Made by a program: the position numbers and the translations under genes. The notes beneath the pieces are model-generated. The model was given only the letters and a program-made list of their open reading frames with translations. It was not told the DNA's origin and did no database searches. DNA of 64,000 bases from Megachile rotundata (Eukaryota > Arthropoda > Insecta > Hymenoptera > Megachilidae), in contig NC_134995.1 of the NCBI RefSeq assembly GCF_050947335.1, positions 4,440,501-4,504,500 on the forward strand, read 5' to 3'. This document shows positions 1 to 13,170 of this stretch, one piece after another (position 1 is the first letter of the stretch; every line of letters begins with the position of its first letter).

Positions 1-3000
1 ATACGAAATTAAGAATTAATTCGTAAATATGGATGCTGATATTCCATAGTACGACATTCTGTTCACTCTCTACCGAATAAAAAATTTATATATGTTACTT
101 TATTGCATAGATGAAATTTGTATAAAACGTAAATTTAAATTCTATAAATAAAACTTGTATAAATTTATATAAATTTTGAACATTAAAGTAAAAATCGAAT
201 ACTTCTTGCAAATTACCACCTACAAATGTAAACTATTAAATAATAACTTTTGAAAATCTGAAAATATTATGTTTTGATTGAAATATCCAAAATGTGATAA
301 TTATCGTCAGAAATTATTTTCAGCCATTTCCATTGTAATTATTACCAATTAAAAAATGTGGTAACGTTTATTATTCGCTTCGCTAGATAATCGCGGTTAT
401 ATGTAGAACCTCAGGCAACTTTTACATGTAAAACCATCTACTAAATTTTGTCCACTATATTCTGATGAATATGCTGTATTCTATGAGCTCATAGACCATA
501 ATGACGTGCATCTGTACCATATTTCATAATTTTGGTCAAATTTATCAAAGATAAAGCACGTGTTCCCGGCATCGTCCATATTGCAATCTTCATGGTACAA
601 AATTATACATAAACTTCGTATAGAATTAATTACTTCTGCACATCGATATTTAGTAACAAAATGTATTTCATAAAAGCCACTTTACGAATAATAGTCTGAT
701 AGGTAACCAACATTTATGAAAGATACGTTATTTGGCAAAATATTGTATATGTGAATGAATATAACATTAAAATAGAAATATTGTGTATTTAATGTTAAAA
801 TATAACTATTACTTTTAATATCGCTATAAAATTACTTCTTCACGTAAAATAGTCGGTTTATCATTTTTTTAACCGTAACGCATTTTACTAAAAAAATCTA
901 AAAAATAACAGAATAATATTTATACCAATATATTATTACCACAATCATATAAAAATATTGCTTCTACATTTTCAATGAAAAATTTAATTTTTCTCTACTT
1001 TTTACTGATTGTCATTTTCTACTAGAGTTCACAGTAAAAAAATTTGAAGAAATTTTGTAATATTCTTCAAAATGTTTTAGAATACTTTTAGAATTTTTTT
1101 TCAACATTAAATACGCAAAATAGAATTTCGATTTCTCCTTATTACTACCCCCAGTTAAAATAAGGGTCGGAACCTGGTGTAATTTTTTAGATATTTTGCA
1201 GACCTATGATGAATTTCAAAATTCTATCTCTTTTAAGTAAAACGTAAACTGAATTTACAGACCAGAGAATTTAATATTAATAGACAGAGAGTAATATTAA
1301 TGCAGTAGGTGATAGTTTTGTTATAATTATAGCAACTAAATTAAACCACCGCTTTAGTTGTCCGAAATCTGCTTTTCTTCATTTTGCACAATTTCGTTAC
1401 TTTGTTTCTCCAGTTTAATCTTCCGTCACATTTTCACGCTCGTGTGTACTCTTGTTTCTACGTATTCGTTTTCTATAATGAACTACCAACATTCAGAAAT
1501 TTGTTTGTTACAATTAATTTTAATTAATGTTAATTCATTTTAATTAAAATGTCTATTATATTACATATCTAAAATATTAAAATATCTATTAATTGTTGTG
1601 GTAATATTATTCCGATTTAACATCTGTAGTTCAATTTAATTTATGAGTTAATTCATCTTTATTAATTAAAGATATTAATTATTTTTTATTAAAATTTATT
1701 AATTCAAGTGATTTGCAGTTTATGCCACTATATTTTCCGTATTAAAAAAATTTAAATTCCTTGTGATTTATATTAATTGCACTAAATAAAAGTATTTATA
1801 TTTTAATTAATTATAAACGTGAATGTTGCTTTCTTTGAAAAATGAATGATTTTAATAAAAACACGCATACAAAATTCTTGAATTAAATAACTATTAAGTA
1901 TTTATTAATTCGTATAATTTAAATAAACTGTGAGTAAGAACTTAACAACTTATCCATACAAAAACAGAATTTAAAAAGAATTGAAAAAAAAGTGATTTGA
2001 ATTTGGAACCATCTGTTCACGAAAACAGTATTTCTCGTGGTGCCATCTCAACGTGAAAATTATTTTAGTCCAATTCGTTTACCGCGTTGGAAATTTTCGC
2101 AGTTCTTTTCGTGAAAATTAAAAAGCTCATTTTAATGCATGGACGAATAAATCTAGTTTCCATTAGAAAAAGAAACAAAAATATCACTGTCGACCGTTGT
2201 TTCATAATAACAGTTTTGTTATCGCACTAATTTATCTAATTTAAAAACACTTCTCACGTCGACTCGCTACAATTTGAGTTATTAAAAATTAGCAGAATCT
2301 GAAACCATTAAAAATAACGTGGTATTTAACACTTGCAGAACAGAAAGAAAGTTTGGCGTATTCATTTGAAATACACCGGCAAGAGCAAGAACAGAAGGTA
2401 AAAAAAACAATACCACTGTTACCGCATGGTTGGCAGAGGGTTGCTGCGAAGAATACCCATTTTTAATGTGGTAGCTTTCATCTAACAATAACTGGAATTT
2501 AAGGGGGCTGGAGCAAAAGATTGCGGTTCAAGAATAAAACGAAAAAAGAACGACACGGATAAAATGGAATCACTGAAAAGGGAAAAGACGCATGAATGAT
2601 CTTACGCGGTAGAAACGGGTCACTTTTTCATTGCTTAAAGTTCTATGGATAATGCCGTGTTTTCATACGCCTCTTCAGTGCTCTTTTTCACATGCACTAC
2701 CTTAAAAAGCTATCACAGCATCCGCTACAAAATTGATTTGATTTCACTTGATTAATGCTGAGTAATAATTCATAGTGACATCGCAGATTTAATGCCGCAC
2801 TTTCAGCCGTTCTATTCACAAATGCTTATTTTATTGACAGTTATAAATCGTCTTAGATATCTTTATGGTTCAAATTACCGGTGAATCGGAAAGGCTGTAA
2901 ACATTTATTTTTTGCATTACTCACAAATTGTTACGTATGGTTATGATTAATAATAGATAATAAGTGTCAGTTCCTTTTTACTTTATTTTACCTTTACGTA

Positions 3001-6000
3001 AAATATTTTAAATATCAGTCTTTTATTATACATTTTATATATTTTATTATACATTTTGTTATACACCGAAATTAAAGTAGACAAGCATTAAATTTAATCG
3101 CTTTTATTTAATATTTGCGTTTAAACTAAATTCTGACGACTTCGTCACTATTAATTGCATGCTATAATTATGAAACAAATAAAAGCGGGACATAATACTT
3201 ATAACGATTTAACTAAACAATATTACTGCATCATAATACCGTATTATATGTTTATCGTATCATTTAAAGTATTTGTAGCACATCATATGGAAATGCGATT
3301 AAATCAGCACATATAACGGCACAACTTGTATTTATGTGATTTTTCATATCTTCCGCAGAATATATGAATCTATAAAATTATGTGTATCAATATATTACAG
3401 ATGTATTTATTCCGTGTCTTATTAGAAAGACAGCAGTATTCCATGTTGGCGTACTCTAGACAAAAGCAAATTGATATGTTTCTCTCCGGTGTACAGTTTG
3501 GTTCAAAAACAGTGTAAAATCTGAAAGTTGCAACTTTCCATGACGGAAAAAATTGAAAATTTTTACGACTTCAGTTAACAAAATATAAACAATTTAATAT
3601 TAGAAGAATAATTTGTGATACCTGCGTTTGGAACAGTTAACATGAGAAAACAATACATGCATATGAAGAAATTAGTTGAGCACGTAAATAACATTAACCT
3701 CGTTTTTGTTCAAATTCTGGAAATACTTCCTTGGTTTCTCACATATGTTTTGTCTTAACTCTAAAACTCCTACGTGGCCCTACTACTTATATCAACCCAT
3801 CAGATAAAATCCTCAAATGAAACTCCTTGCATTTCTGTTTGCACCTAAAATTTAGTGTTGCTTTGAAGCCTTGGTTACATAAATAGATTTGATTGCTGTA
3901 TTTTACAAAATAGTTTTTGTTTTGAATAAATTCTTTGAATATGAGTTAATATTATCTTAATTTTTTCAAAAATAAAATTGCCTCAGTTTGAAAATAATTT
4001 ACTTGTAACAATATCATTTTAATTTTAGACCATTCCGAAGTAACTGGCAAATAAAAATCGGTGCATTCATGTTATGCTTGTCTAACATTGTAATTATACT
4101 TTTAAATACAAAGTAGTTGCAATTCGCGTCGATTCAATGCCTTACAGAGTAATGCAGTTAACCTAACTTTTGCGTTCAGTTTAATTCTACACTTTTCGTT
4201 AGTCAGAGAGAAATGATTGATATTAAACTTCTAGAAAAATGGTTCAAGTACAAAAGCGATATTGCAAGTGGTTAAAATTCCACTTTGAACTGTGTATAAC
4301 GTAATAAAACGCCACATAGAAATTGGCAGCAACGAGAGCAGTTCTGAACGAGGGCGTGAACGAAAGGCAATCACGTAAAGTAACGTTCAGAAGATAAGAT
4401 ACTGAATTTATCGAAATTCTGTTCAATCAATGGAGAAGCTCGTCGTAGATTTCAGTATCAGCTACCAATCGTGGGAATCATTAAAAATAACTTAAGAATT
4501 AGTTGCTACAAATTGCGACGTGATCATTGCAATCACAAAAGAAATGGCTAATGGTTGATTCTGAAGTACATTTTCTACTTCGGAAACACTATAATACAGC
4601 AGCTTAAAAAGGTTTTAAAACGCGTAATATTATTATATTTTTATGAATGAATGTCGAACATTGAAAAATATTAAAAAGTGCTTTAACACTTTGTATGTGT
4701 ATGCATAATTTAAAATTAAATATAAATAAGTACACGATGAAACATAAATTATTGTACACGTTATCTCTCTGTGTTGAGAAAAATGAGTAGATTTCACGAA
4801 AAACATCTTAATAAATTTTGTAATTTGAAAAAGAAATCTTGATTGTTTTGACAGTTTTAATGGTAACAAGTTCATCATCAATCATCTTAAACAAGTTCAT
4901 CTTTTATAAACAAATTAATTATTCATTCATGAAAGAAATAGTTTAAAATTCTTTGGTAATTCAGGAAAATAAAGTTCCTGATGCTATGACCAGTTGTTTT
5001 AGATCACCCCATATACAAGTTATACAATTTTATTCTATCATTTTTAATTTCTGTTATATATGTACCGTTTTTTTTTTTTTGAAGTAACTAGGTTTATTTT
5101 AAAATCGAGACATTTAAAGGTCTATGTTTTATTAAATTTGAAAATATTATGAACTGATATTAGGGTAGTATGATATTTTTATGCTTCTAAACGTGTATAA
5201 CTAACCTAAATAGCATCGTCAACAAAATAACACGTTTTGACAGTTATAAATAGACATAAGCCGCTTTCAGAATAAAAATTTTGATTATTCTATTAACTAA
5301 TTTTCTTTTCGCAAAATCGTAGTGATTCTAAATATATTAATTACAATTTGCTTCAAAATAAAAAGATACCGTAGGAATATAAATATTATAATAGCTAGCT
5401 TGTTTCTTTCGGAAAATGTTCGACTGCTTTTAAAATAAATATCCTTTTCTTATTTCAAACTTCTTTGTTTGATGCTACCTCCACTAAGCCATGATACATT
5501 CCAAATTTTTGTTAATATACAGTGATTGAATATAATGCAGAAACATGACACCTGAAGCATAGCTGAAATGGAATATCAATTTCTCTTTGTTTCGTTCCGC
5601 TACTGTTAACATTGTATTAAATTTTATTCCGCGATATCTTTCTGTGAATTTAATTAACGGCAAATGGTTAACACGATCCAATTCAATTATTACCGGGTAC
5701 GATCTATCAAACTTTAAAGTTTCGATATATTTCACATTGGAATCGAGGAGAGATGAAAAAACGATTATTCACTTTTTAATAGATAACGTCTCGAACCTGG
5801 TACATTTCGTTTGCTGCACGATTGCTTTAATTAATTAAATCTTTTGAATCGTCAACGAGTTATCTTTTCGTACAAATGCCGCTTTGATTGTCTGGCGTTT
5901 TCAGAGCAATTTTATATACTGTATTCACAGTAAAGTTCCCATGAAAATTGTATGGTACAAATGTATTGATAAAAACAAATATTTTTATGCTATTATTTCA

Positions 6001-6208
6001 AGGAACAAATATTAAGAACCTACATCAGAAATTATATATCCAAGAATTGATCACCATCAGTATTTATTAATAGTATTTTAAAAATTTTTATCAAAATATT
6101 TCAAATTGCACTATTTCTAAGAAACATAAATTTAAATTTTACTTTCTTTATCAGAGTGGACATTTTTTCATATACAAGATTGATTAAATTGTCTCTAAAA
6201 GAGCTAGT
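1..6208. other. AT-rich non-coding stretch
   Basis: No gene, RNA gene or transposon is recognisable here. Open frames are short (under about 85 codons), often lie antisense to one another, and have no family motif. Content is AT-rich with many homopolymer and TTAATTAA-like runs. A mildly more G+C-rich patch lies at about 2,540-2,720. A perfect 16-bp palindrome sits at 3523-3538 (listed separately). The stretch could be intergenic or part of a long intron. Confidence 0.6.
3523..3538. repeat. 16-bp perfect palindrome
   Basis: GAAAGTTG is followed directly by its reverse complement CAACTTTC with no spacer. It may be a dimeric binding site or simple chance in AT-rich DNA; nothing nearby decides. 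Confidence 0.4.
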
Positions 6209-6460
6209 ACACAGTAACTCTACATATACACAGTTGCTATACACAATAACTATACATACAACTGCACACATAATTAATACAATAACTACACATGCAATTA
6301 GTGCACACAACTGTACACACAATTAATACACACAACAACAGCATATATAATTAATACACACAACCGTATACACAATTTCTACATATACATAACAGTACAC
6401 AAATTAATACGCATAACGGTACACATAATTGCTACACATGATTTATGCACACAACTGCTT
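6209..6460. repeat. Degenerate ACACACAACTGTACAC minisatellite
   Basis: Roughly 24-26-bp units of the type 'cacacaactgtacacac' plus 'aattaatac' recur about ten times with heavy divergence. The open frame on the minus strand here (valine- and cysteine-rich) is a by-product of the repeat. Confidence 0.6.
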
Positions 6461-8140
6461 TCATAGTTATATCACGCTTTTTGAAAACACGCATTAACCT
6501 AATTAGAATAACTTGAACATGTACACATTTATCGATGGTTTTCCATATTAGATTATGCGTGCATTATACACTGGCAAGTTCGACATAAAAAAACTGTACC
6601 TTTGTATTTTGCAAAACGTGTTTGTCGCTAAGGCACGATTTCATATGTTCTTGCTAGAGAAATAACGAAGCAGAATCGCCCTGTGTATCGAACGCTCGAC
6701 AAGAAAAGTGTTGGAAGAAAGGACGGAACAAAACGAGGTAAAAAGATGATACAAGGTAAGATTAAACAAGAACAGGTCCAAGTCAGATGGCACCTGAACC
6801 GTAGGTGGACCTGTTACATGTCTCGCGGTACATGACAGCCACCAACTGGGGAAATCCCAAGTGTAAATGTTCTACGAACGCTTTGCTACACGGACAGTTA
6901 CCTTGAAACTTTCTAGCTTTTTGCCGTTTCATCTTAAAGATACGTGTGAATCGATTCAACCTCGGGGACATCCTATCGAGGATACTTTGAATTTCTGACA
7001 GCCCTGTTTCACGATATCACTTTGAAGCACTGTTTCATTCTGGGATATGAAAGAGAAGGGTAACATAGATATCGTGGCATTGTCAAGCTCCAGACTTTAA
7101 TCTTGATATACTTGTGGAATTCTGTATTTAGGTTAACTTACAAAAGCTATTGGTAAAAGCTATGTATGCAGGAATAAGGTACATTATTTTCAGTATGACT
7201 AATTTTCAGTCGTGTTTAAATATAAAATACAGTCCCATGTTTTATGGAGTGACTGTTTTTTATTCACGTTTATTTTGTCTGTTTACATTTAGGAGGAAAT
7301 GTTAACTTTGAAGATAAAATAAAATTATTTTAATGAAATATATGAAGGGTGTTCTAGTACTGATGAAATAACCTAGAAGATGATAAATTTATAATTAAAA
7401 GTAGGCTGCAAATATGTAATCAAACATTTTTATATACAATAACTTCACCTTTGAGAAAATGAATTCTGGAAACTTAGGTATTTATAGAAAAATTCATGTA
7501 TTTCAAGAAAAATGGAAAATGCAGTAGTAAATATGATTATTAATGTCACTTGATTATGTTTAAAATAACATTAAGATTGTTATTAATAATTATTAACTAT
7601 TATATTAATTATTAATGTTATTATTAAAATAACAATAAAATTGCTATTTTAATCATTTAAATATTTGATGTTCAAATTTATATTAAATTTAATAGTGACG
7701 TTCTTTGTTATTAATAATACTTGAAAATTTTTACTTTTAAATTTAATTTCCCATGTAAATAAAGTATATCAAAATATTGGTATTGTTGATTAACAATACA
7801 TTTATTTCATCATCAAGTACCCCATTTATAGCTTTTTCTTTCATATACATTTTTTCAAACAATAGTCAATTAAACAATTGACTTTGACTGTGCGATTTTA
7901 CATGAATAAACAGAACGTAATTGTGATCTTCACTGAGCATACAGAATTTTATTTGTCCAAGCTCAATATCAAAAGGTGGTTGGTTCCTCTTATCTAAATT
8001 TGACAAAAACATATTATTATATTAATAAATGTATCCTATCGTAACAGACAGCATATATTCAGTTTCTCAAAGTAAATTGTGAAGTCCACCTACATTAATA
8101 ATTTTTTCCATAAAAAAATACCTTAATAACTTTCACTTAA
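6461..8140. other. Non-coding spacer with a short G+C-richer patch
   Basis: No gene is recognised. Positions 6,650-7,000 are clearly richer in G+C than the surroundings and hold an unrecognised 62-codon minus-strand open frame. Positions 7,560-7,680 are an AT-only stretch of TTATTAATAATT-type imperfect inverted repeats. The rest is ordinary AT-rich DNA. Confidence 0.5.
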
Positions 8141-8490
8141 TAATAACAAATATAATATTTTTACACGTTAAGAATTTTTGAACTGTCACAGTTACGTAGG
8201 ACAGTGTATTACTTGATTTTTTTTCATTTACTTGCATAGTTTAAAGTAAAGCTACATATGTACGACAAAATATTACTGTCTAATTTTTTATTATTTTTCC
8301 ACATATTTTTCGTTGCGCCAATACATTGAAAACACTCTGTATGTATATTCATGAGCTATCAGTAGCAGATACTTCTTTTAACAAGATAAATACAATATTT
8401 TCCGGTACACGTTAAGAAATTCTAAACTGTCACAATTACGGGGATAGTGGATCAGTCGGTTTTTCCATTTACTCGCTGTTATTGAAAAGC
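8141..8490. repeat. Diverged direct repeat, two ~110-bp copies
   Basis: Copy 1 (about 8,141-8,253) and copy 2 (about 8,377-8,490) both read, with substitutions, 'acaatattt..acacgttaag', 'ctgtcacagttacg', 'gatagtg' and 'tccatttactcgc'. Between them lies 'gcgccaatacattg' followed by CACTCTGTATG, which resembles the end of the TA-flanked elements found at 11.8 and 16.2 kb. The pair may be the remains of a short element, but no complete terminal inverted repeat could be assembled. Confidence 0.55.
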
Positions 8491-8499
8491 GTTAGCAGA

Positions 8500-9020
8500 A
8501 TAATAACAGGTGCAGCGTGCACTAAGCCGAACAGGATTTAAGCAGAGAAGTTGGTTACGAAGCGAAGTCTGTCGGAAGACATCGTTAGAATCCAGAATGG
8601 AACAGAGTTCTTCTCGGTTTTCTCTGGCCGAAATTCGTTCTCCCTTTATCTCTTTTATTATTTCTCACGCTATTCTGAGGTATTAATCCGCGTAGAGAGA
8701 GCAAGAGAGATCCAAGAACAAGGAACGGTTGGATACGTCGCTTATTACACCGCTAAAACTTTTCTCATTTCGATTCGCTTCGCTCGAGAATACGAAATGT
8801 ATTGCTCAACGTATGCTCGAACGAATTAATCGAGATAAGGCCACGAGACGTCGCGAAAGGACAGACGGGCCTCTAATTATGCGTCTCGGAACACCGCGGA
8901 TCGTAACATAACCGGCTCGCCATTTGCAGTTTTGATTGCTTCGAAACTCGTAATTTCCAATTTCGCGAATTTCGTGTCTTCGTGTTTCATTGTCGTTGCC
9001 TCATTGACCTCTCTGTTTTC
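8500..9020. other. Island of higher G+C, unassigned
   Basis: This half-kilobase has more G+C and more CpG (TCGCGA, CGCGG, TTCGC) than its AT-rich flanks. It has open frames of up to 92 codons on the plus strand, without a recognisable domain. In insect genomes such islands are often conserved regulatory DNA, exons or promoters. None of these can be chosen here: no convincing splice structure or protein family was seen. Confidence 0.35.
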
Positions 9021-9487
9021 GACGGTCAATAAATTAATAATTTAAAGGTTTAAGTACCAATGACCGTTTCTCTCACGGATAATAGCACTGTTTCTAATGG
9101 ATCGTTGCATTGTTCAAATACGAGGGGCGGCAACTGAAATTGATGGAATTGATTAATACGGAACAACGCCGATACGATTGCAATTTACAGTGGTTAGTAA
9201 CAATTCATTGAGGACCCGGTGAAAACAGTCCTTCGTTATTACAAAGTGCTTTTCAATGTTGCAAGGGAAACACTGACTTTGTAAGGAAATATTTAACAAT
9301 CTTTAAGTGAAGTATAAAATACGTTTGTTGGATATTGCAAAGAAATAATGGAATAAACCACTATATGAGTAATAATAATTATGTAAACAAACTAACAAAA
9401 AGAAATGATTCTCCTTGCAATTACTATAAGTTTATAACTATAATTTTATAATCAAAATATATTTTACTGACGAACATATGCAGCGTA

Positions 9488-9525
9488 TTCGCGCCAAGCA
9501 CAACTATTATCATTTTTGGCGCGAA
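9488..9525. promoter_or_regulatory. Inverted repeat containing an E2F-like site
   Basis: Perfect 10-bp arms TTCGCGCCAA and TTGGCGCGAA are separated by 18 bp of AT-rich DNA. The right arm in context (TTTTTGGCGCGAAATTT) matches the E2F/DP consensus TTTSGCGCGAAA. The left arm is the same site in the other orientation. Paired CpG-containing sites in such AT-rich DNA stand out, but no adjacent promoter or gene was identified, so function is speculative. Confidence 0.3.
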
Positions 9526-10122
9526 ATTTTAAATTATTCTTTTGTATATTGAAACGTTAATGTATTCATCTCAACATATAAATTCTGCTATACGTTCATT
9601 AAAATGAAAGTATTTTAAACTATTATTTACCGTCTCTTAAGACAGAATTTTTTGGATAGTGTGAATAATATCTTTTATTAATTATTAATAATAGTTAATA
9701 AATATTTTACTGTTATTGCTATTTAATAACTATTACATAAAATTTATTTAAAATTTATATATTTTATATAAGATACTAATATAAGATATATAAATTCTAA
9801 ATAAATTTAAATTTTATCTTATACAATATACTCGTTATTGAAAAATGTATTTATTGTTTAATTTTTGTAAATTAAAATATATGTCATAGTGGGTATTTGC
9901 AATCTTTTAATTCTGAAAAAGTTAACAAAAGAAGTATAAATATTTCAATGTATTAAAGGAAAAGTGTGAATATTAATTAAATATACTGTAATATAATTTT
10001 TATGTACATTATATGAACATATTATTACATTCAAGATATTTTTGTTTAAAAGTAAGTGATAAACTCGATTTTAATTGCTTTAACAACGTTATTGACACAA
10101 TATATTATAATACATTATTTTT

Positions 10123-10203
10123 ACAATATAACTTATTGTATATTTTGTTAGAATATAATATATTGTATATTTTGTTACAATATAACATACAGTGTATTTT
10201 GTT
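10123..10203. repeat. 27-bp tandem repeat, three units
   Basis: Three consecutive 27-bp units (10123, 10150, 10177) of the form 'acaatataac..attgta' plus 'tattttgtt' differ at a few positions each. The multiple-of-three period explains the 80-codon open frame across it, which is not a gene. Confidence 0.8.
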
Positions 10204-11539
10204 ATCATCAACAAATTTGCATTATATTACATCACTTAATTATTATAGAATATGAAATTAACAAATTTCAAAAATATCTGTACATGTTCCTAAAATATTT
10301 ACGGAAAGAACATAAAACAAAGGAGAAATATACAATAATGATTTCAAGATTTAATGACTCACTGCTGGAAATGAAAAAGTACAAAAGATGTAATTTTCTA
10401 GCAATCTATTTTCAACCTTGCAGTATTTGACTTGCTCGGTATATAGAAACCAGCAGTAAAATTAGGGTTATTGAACTATGTGCACTATAGGTTTATAATA
10501 CGTCGATTGCTAGTGAAGCATTAGGAGCACGTATACAGTAGAAACGTTGAAATTATGATGAACGGGCAATTCTAGGCTCTGGCTGCTTGCCAAGTCACTA
10601 ATTTGCAAAACGATTTCTTCGGAATGTTTTCCAAAAAATAATGTTACAAATGAGAAACAAAATGTTCGCAAATAATTGTATAATTCTATGTATGTTATCA
10701 TGTATGGTAGTAAAATATAGTAACTTATTCTGCAAAGAATGCATTTGATTTCTTAATAAAAATAGCAGAAACTTGCTTTTTAGTTAGCAATAATATTTTT
10801 CTTTCTTGATTTCAGGTGAGTTCGTCAGTCTTACGAGTGATCTAACGGCTGTGGTCTACATCTCGTTAAACTAAGTATTAATTTTTTAAGAATATATTTT
10901 CCTTTCACTTGACTCTTTGTTGCACTCGGTTACCAATATACTATGAAATTCTTGTAATTTTGTTGTAGTCACAAATGTGTTCAAAAGCACATTTTATGAA
11001 TAATTAATTTATTGAAAACATTTCTTATTTTTCGTTGTTGCATTTTTTATATATTCTTAAAATATTACAAATTTGAAATTTTAAACGTATTAAGTACTTT
11101 TAAGTATTAAGTACATTTAAGTACATTTTTTATAGAAAATATTTGTTACTATTACTTCTCATTTAAAAATACATTATTTTTATAAATCTACAGAAGCGCA
11201 ATGAAGAATTAAAGTAAAGTAACTTAAAAAAACAGTAAGTACGCTAAATGATAAGAATCCAACTATTCTTTTAATTAGAAGTGAAATTAAATAATTAAAG
11301 AACAGAAATAAATAAACTGTAAGTATTAAAGCTACGAAGTTCTTGTATTTTTGGAATATTATTGAATTGCACACTTCATAAACGACAAAATTATTAAAAA
11401 CATTTTTTAGTTCTTGCAATTATTATTTTTTTGTGCACTCTTAAAATATTGCAAATTTACAGTATTATATAATATCCTTTAATGCAACTTTGAAAAGATA
11501 ATAAAGAATATATGAAATGATAATGAACGAATACCACAT

Positions 11540-11820
11540 TCGAATAATTGTCGACTTTCATAACTCGTTAAATAACTTTCAATAACACTCAAAAGCTTAT
11601 CATATAACATTTTTTCTTATCATTTACAAAATATGCTAGTAAAATTATATGAACAAAATAGGTACATCTTATATGTGATATAAACAACAAATGAGTCCGT
11701 CATCATTTTGTTACAACTTTTTAATAAAGCGTTTGATGTCCTTATGTTGATGTAACGTTCTTTATTTTTACGAGCAGACTATGTTAATAAAGTTTGGCGG
11801 TAAGAAACTAGGACACCCTG
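11540..11820. mobile_element. Partial copy of the ACACCCTG-ended TA element
   Basis: The right arm, 11711-11820, runs from 'ttacaactttttaataaag' through 'tttatttttacg' and 'aagtttggcgg' to GGACACCCTG, then TA. It matches the right arm of the complete element at 15,751-16,233. Upstream, 11,540-11,640 ('cgaataattgtcgacttt', 'taactcgttaaataac', 'catataacattttttctta') matches, in reverse complement, the arm at 19,138-19,228. So two arm-like segments lie in the same orientation and no intact left end is present. This is a rearranged or nested relic. Confidence 0.6.
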
Positions 11821-11822
11821 TA

Positions 11823-12689
11823 TATAAAACTCATAAAAATCCGCGTCCCATATTTCGTGGCCTCCCTTTGTTAGCTTAGGGTAATTTACGGTATGATCCA
11901 CTCAAAACACACTGTCTTGTTACAGTTGTTCTACTAAAGCAATTTTTTAAATATTCTTAAGATGGATTTAGTTGTTCATATAAATATTGAGACAAATTTA
12001 TGGTAACCAACGGGAGCGCAAAGATCGAAATGCAAATACAAATTTTTCAAAGATTCACTGAATCTTTCATACTGTCTTGATAGAACGAATTAAGTATAAT
12101 TTTGATTATAATCATAATCATTATTTTCAGTACAATTGTCATTCGTATATTCAGTCCACTATATTAAGGATAAAAAATCATAAGCATAAAAAATCTAGTA
12201 ATTTTTGAAAAACTTTTGTATTTTAATATTTTTTAACGTTTGTCCTTTAATTGTCATACACTTTAATATTTACGTGACTGAAAAATTAAATCTAATATAA
12301 TTATGATTACACTCGATATTTTTAATAATTCCAAATTATCATTCTTACAATGATTTGAACTTTTTGGATTATATTTGAATTGAAAGTAAAATTAAAAATG
12401 GGAAATTGTAAATGTGTAAAATAATAGCAATCTTCTGTACAATACAGAATACTTGATACATGAATATTCTTTAACAATTAAATTAATTTGAGTCTCACTA
12501 TCCTGTTTACTCATCAACAAGAAAATTAAATACAAACTAGTAAATCTACTTCTACAAATTAGCATTCGTCAGTTTTATTTCAAAATATCCTTGCGTATGA
12601 GTCAAGTTCTTGAACAAAGATCGTCTTAACGAAAAAAAGTGTTCCCCAAATTTCAAAATTGTAAAAATTGAATAACTTGCTTACGGAAG
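11823..12689. other. AT-rich spacer
   Basis: Nothing is recognised here; only short open frames and A/T runs are seen. Confidence 0.5.
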
Positions 12690-13170
12690 GCGCAAACGAA
12701 CGTCGACAGTTACCTTCTCCTCTCTTTCATTCTCGTTCCGAAGCGCCTTGCGAAATAGGAGTTTCCTACGAATGTGGATAAAGTGCAGCGAATATGGTGG
12801 AAGGCACCGTGGTGGAAGTTGATGAAGGAATGGTCCCAGGAGAAAATATAGCAGGATTTCGCGCGGAATGAACTCCGAATTATGCGTCAGACAAATGGTC
12901 GACCGTGAAAACTAAAGTTTAAGCTTCGAGATGGCGTAACACTTTTCACCACTTACCGCTCGAGCTAATAATTTAGACTGCTGGTTCCGTCATTCGTTGC
13001 ACTCGTGCTGATGCACCTGCGAGCTAACTGTAGTTTCACATAGAAAGTCATATTCTTGCTGCAACATAGTCGGAGTAAGTTGATGCAGCTCCTTTATCCG
13101 CCTAAGTCACGCGACGCTAGAATTTCTCCAAAGCGTTTCCTTCTTCGTTGCAAAGCAAATTAAGGTCCCT
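12690..13170. other. Island of higher G+C, unassigned
   Basis: About 480 bp with clearly more G+C than the flanks and many CpG-containing words (GCGCAAACG, TTCGCGCGG, CGCGACGC). Frames are closed by stops at short intervals, so it is not a long exon. It could be a conserved regulatory element or untranslated exon of a distant gene. Confidence 0.35.

Larger units (their letters stand above)
9021..11539. other. AT-rich non-coding stretch
   Basis: No gene is recognised. It contains a small inverted repeat (9488-9525) and a 27-bp triplicated repeat (10123-10203), both listed separately. The stretch at 9,660-9,840 is almost pure A+T with TATATAA/TTATATA inverted pairs. Confidence 0.55.

Noticed and set aside
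5484..5838. Two 83-codon frames antisense to each other
   Set aside because: Both are AT-rich and unrecognised. Mutual overlap on opposite strands is typical of chance frames.
8551..8911. 92- and 60-codon plus-strand frames in the 8.5-kb island
   Set aside because: They overlap in different frames, with no domain and no clear splice signals. The composition of the island accounts for their length.
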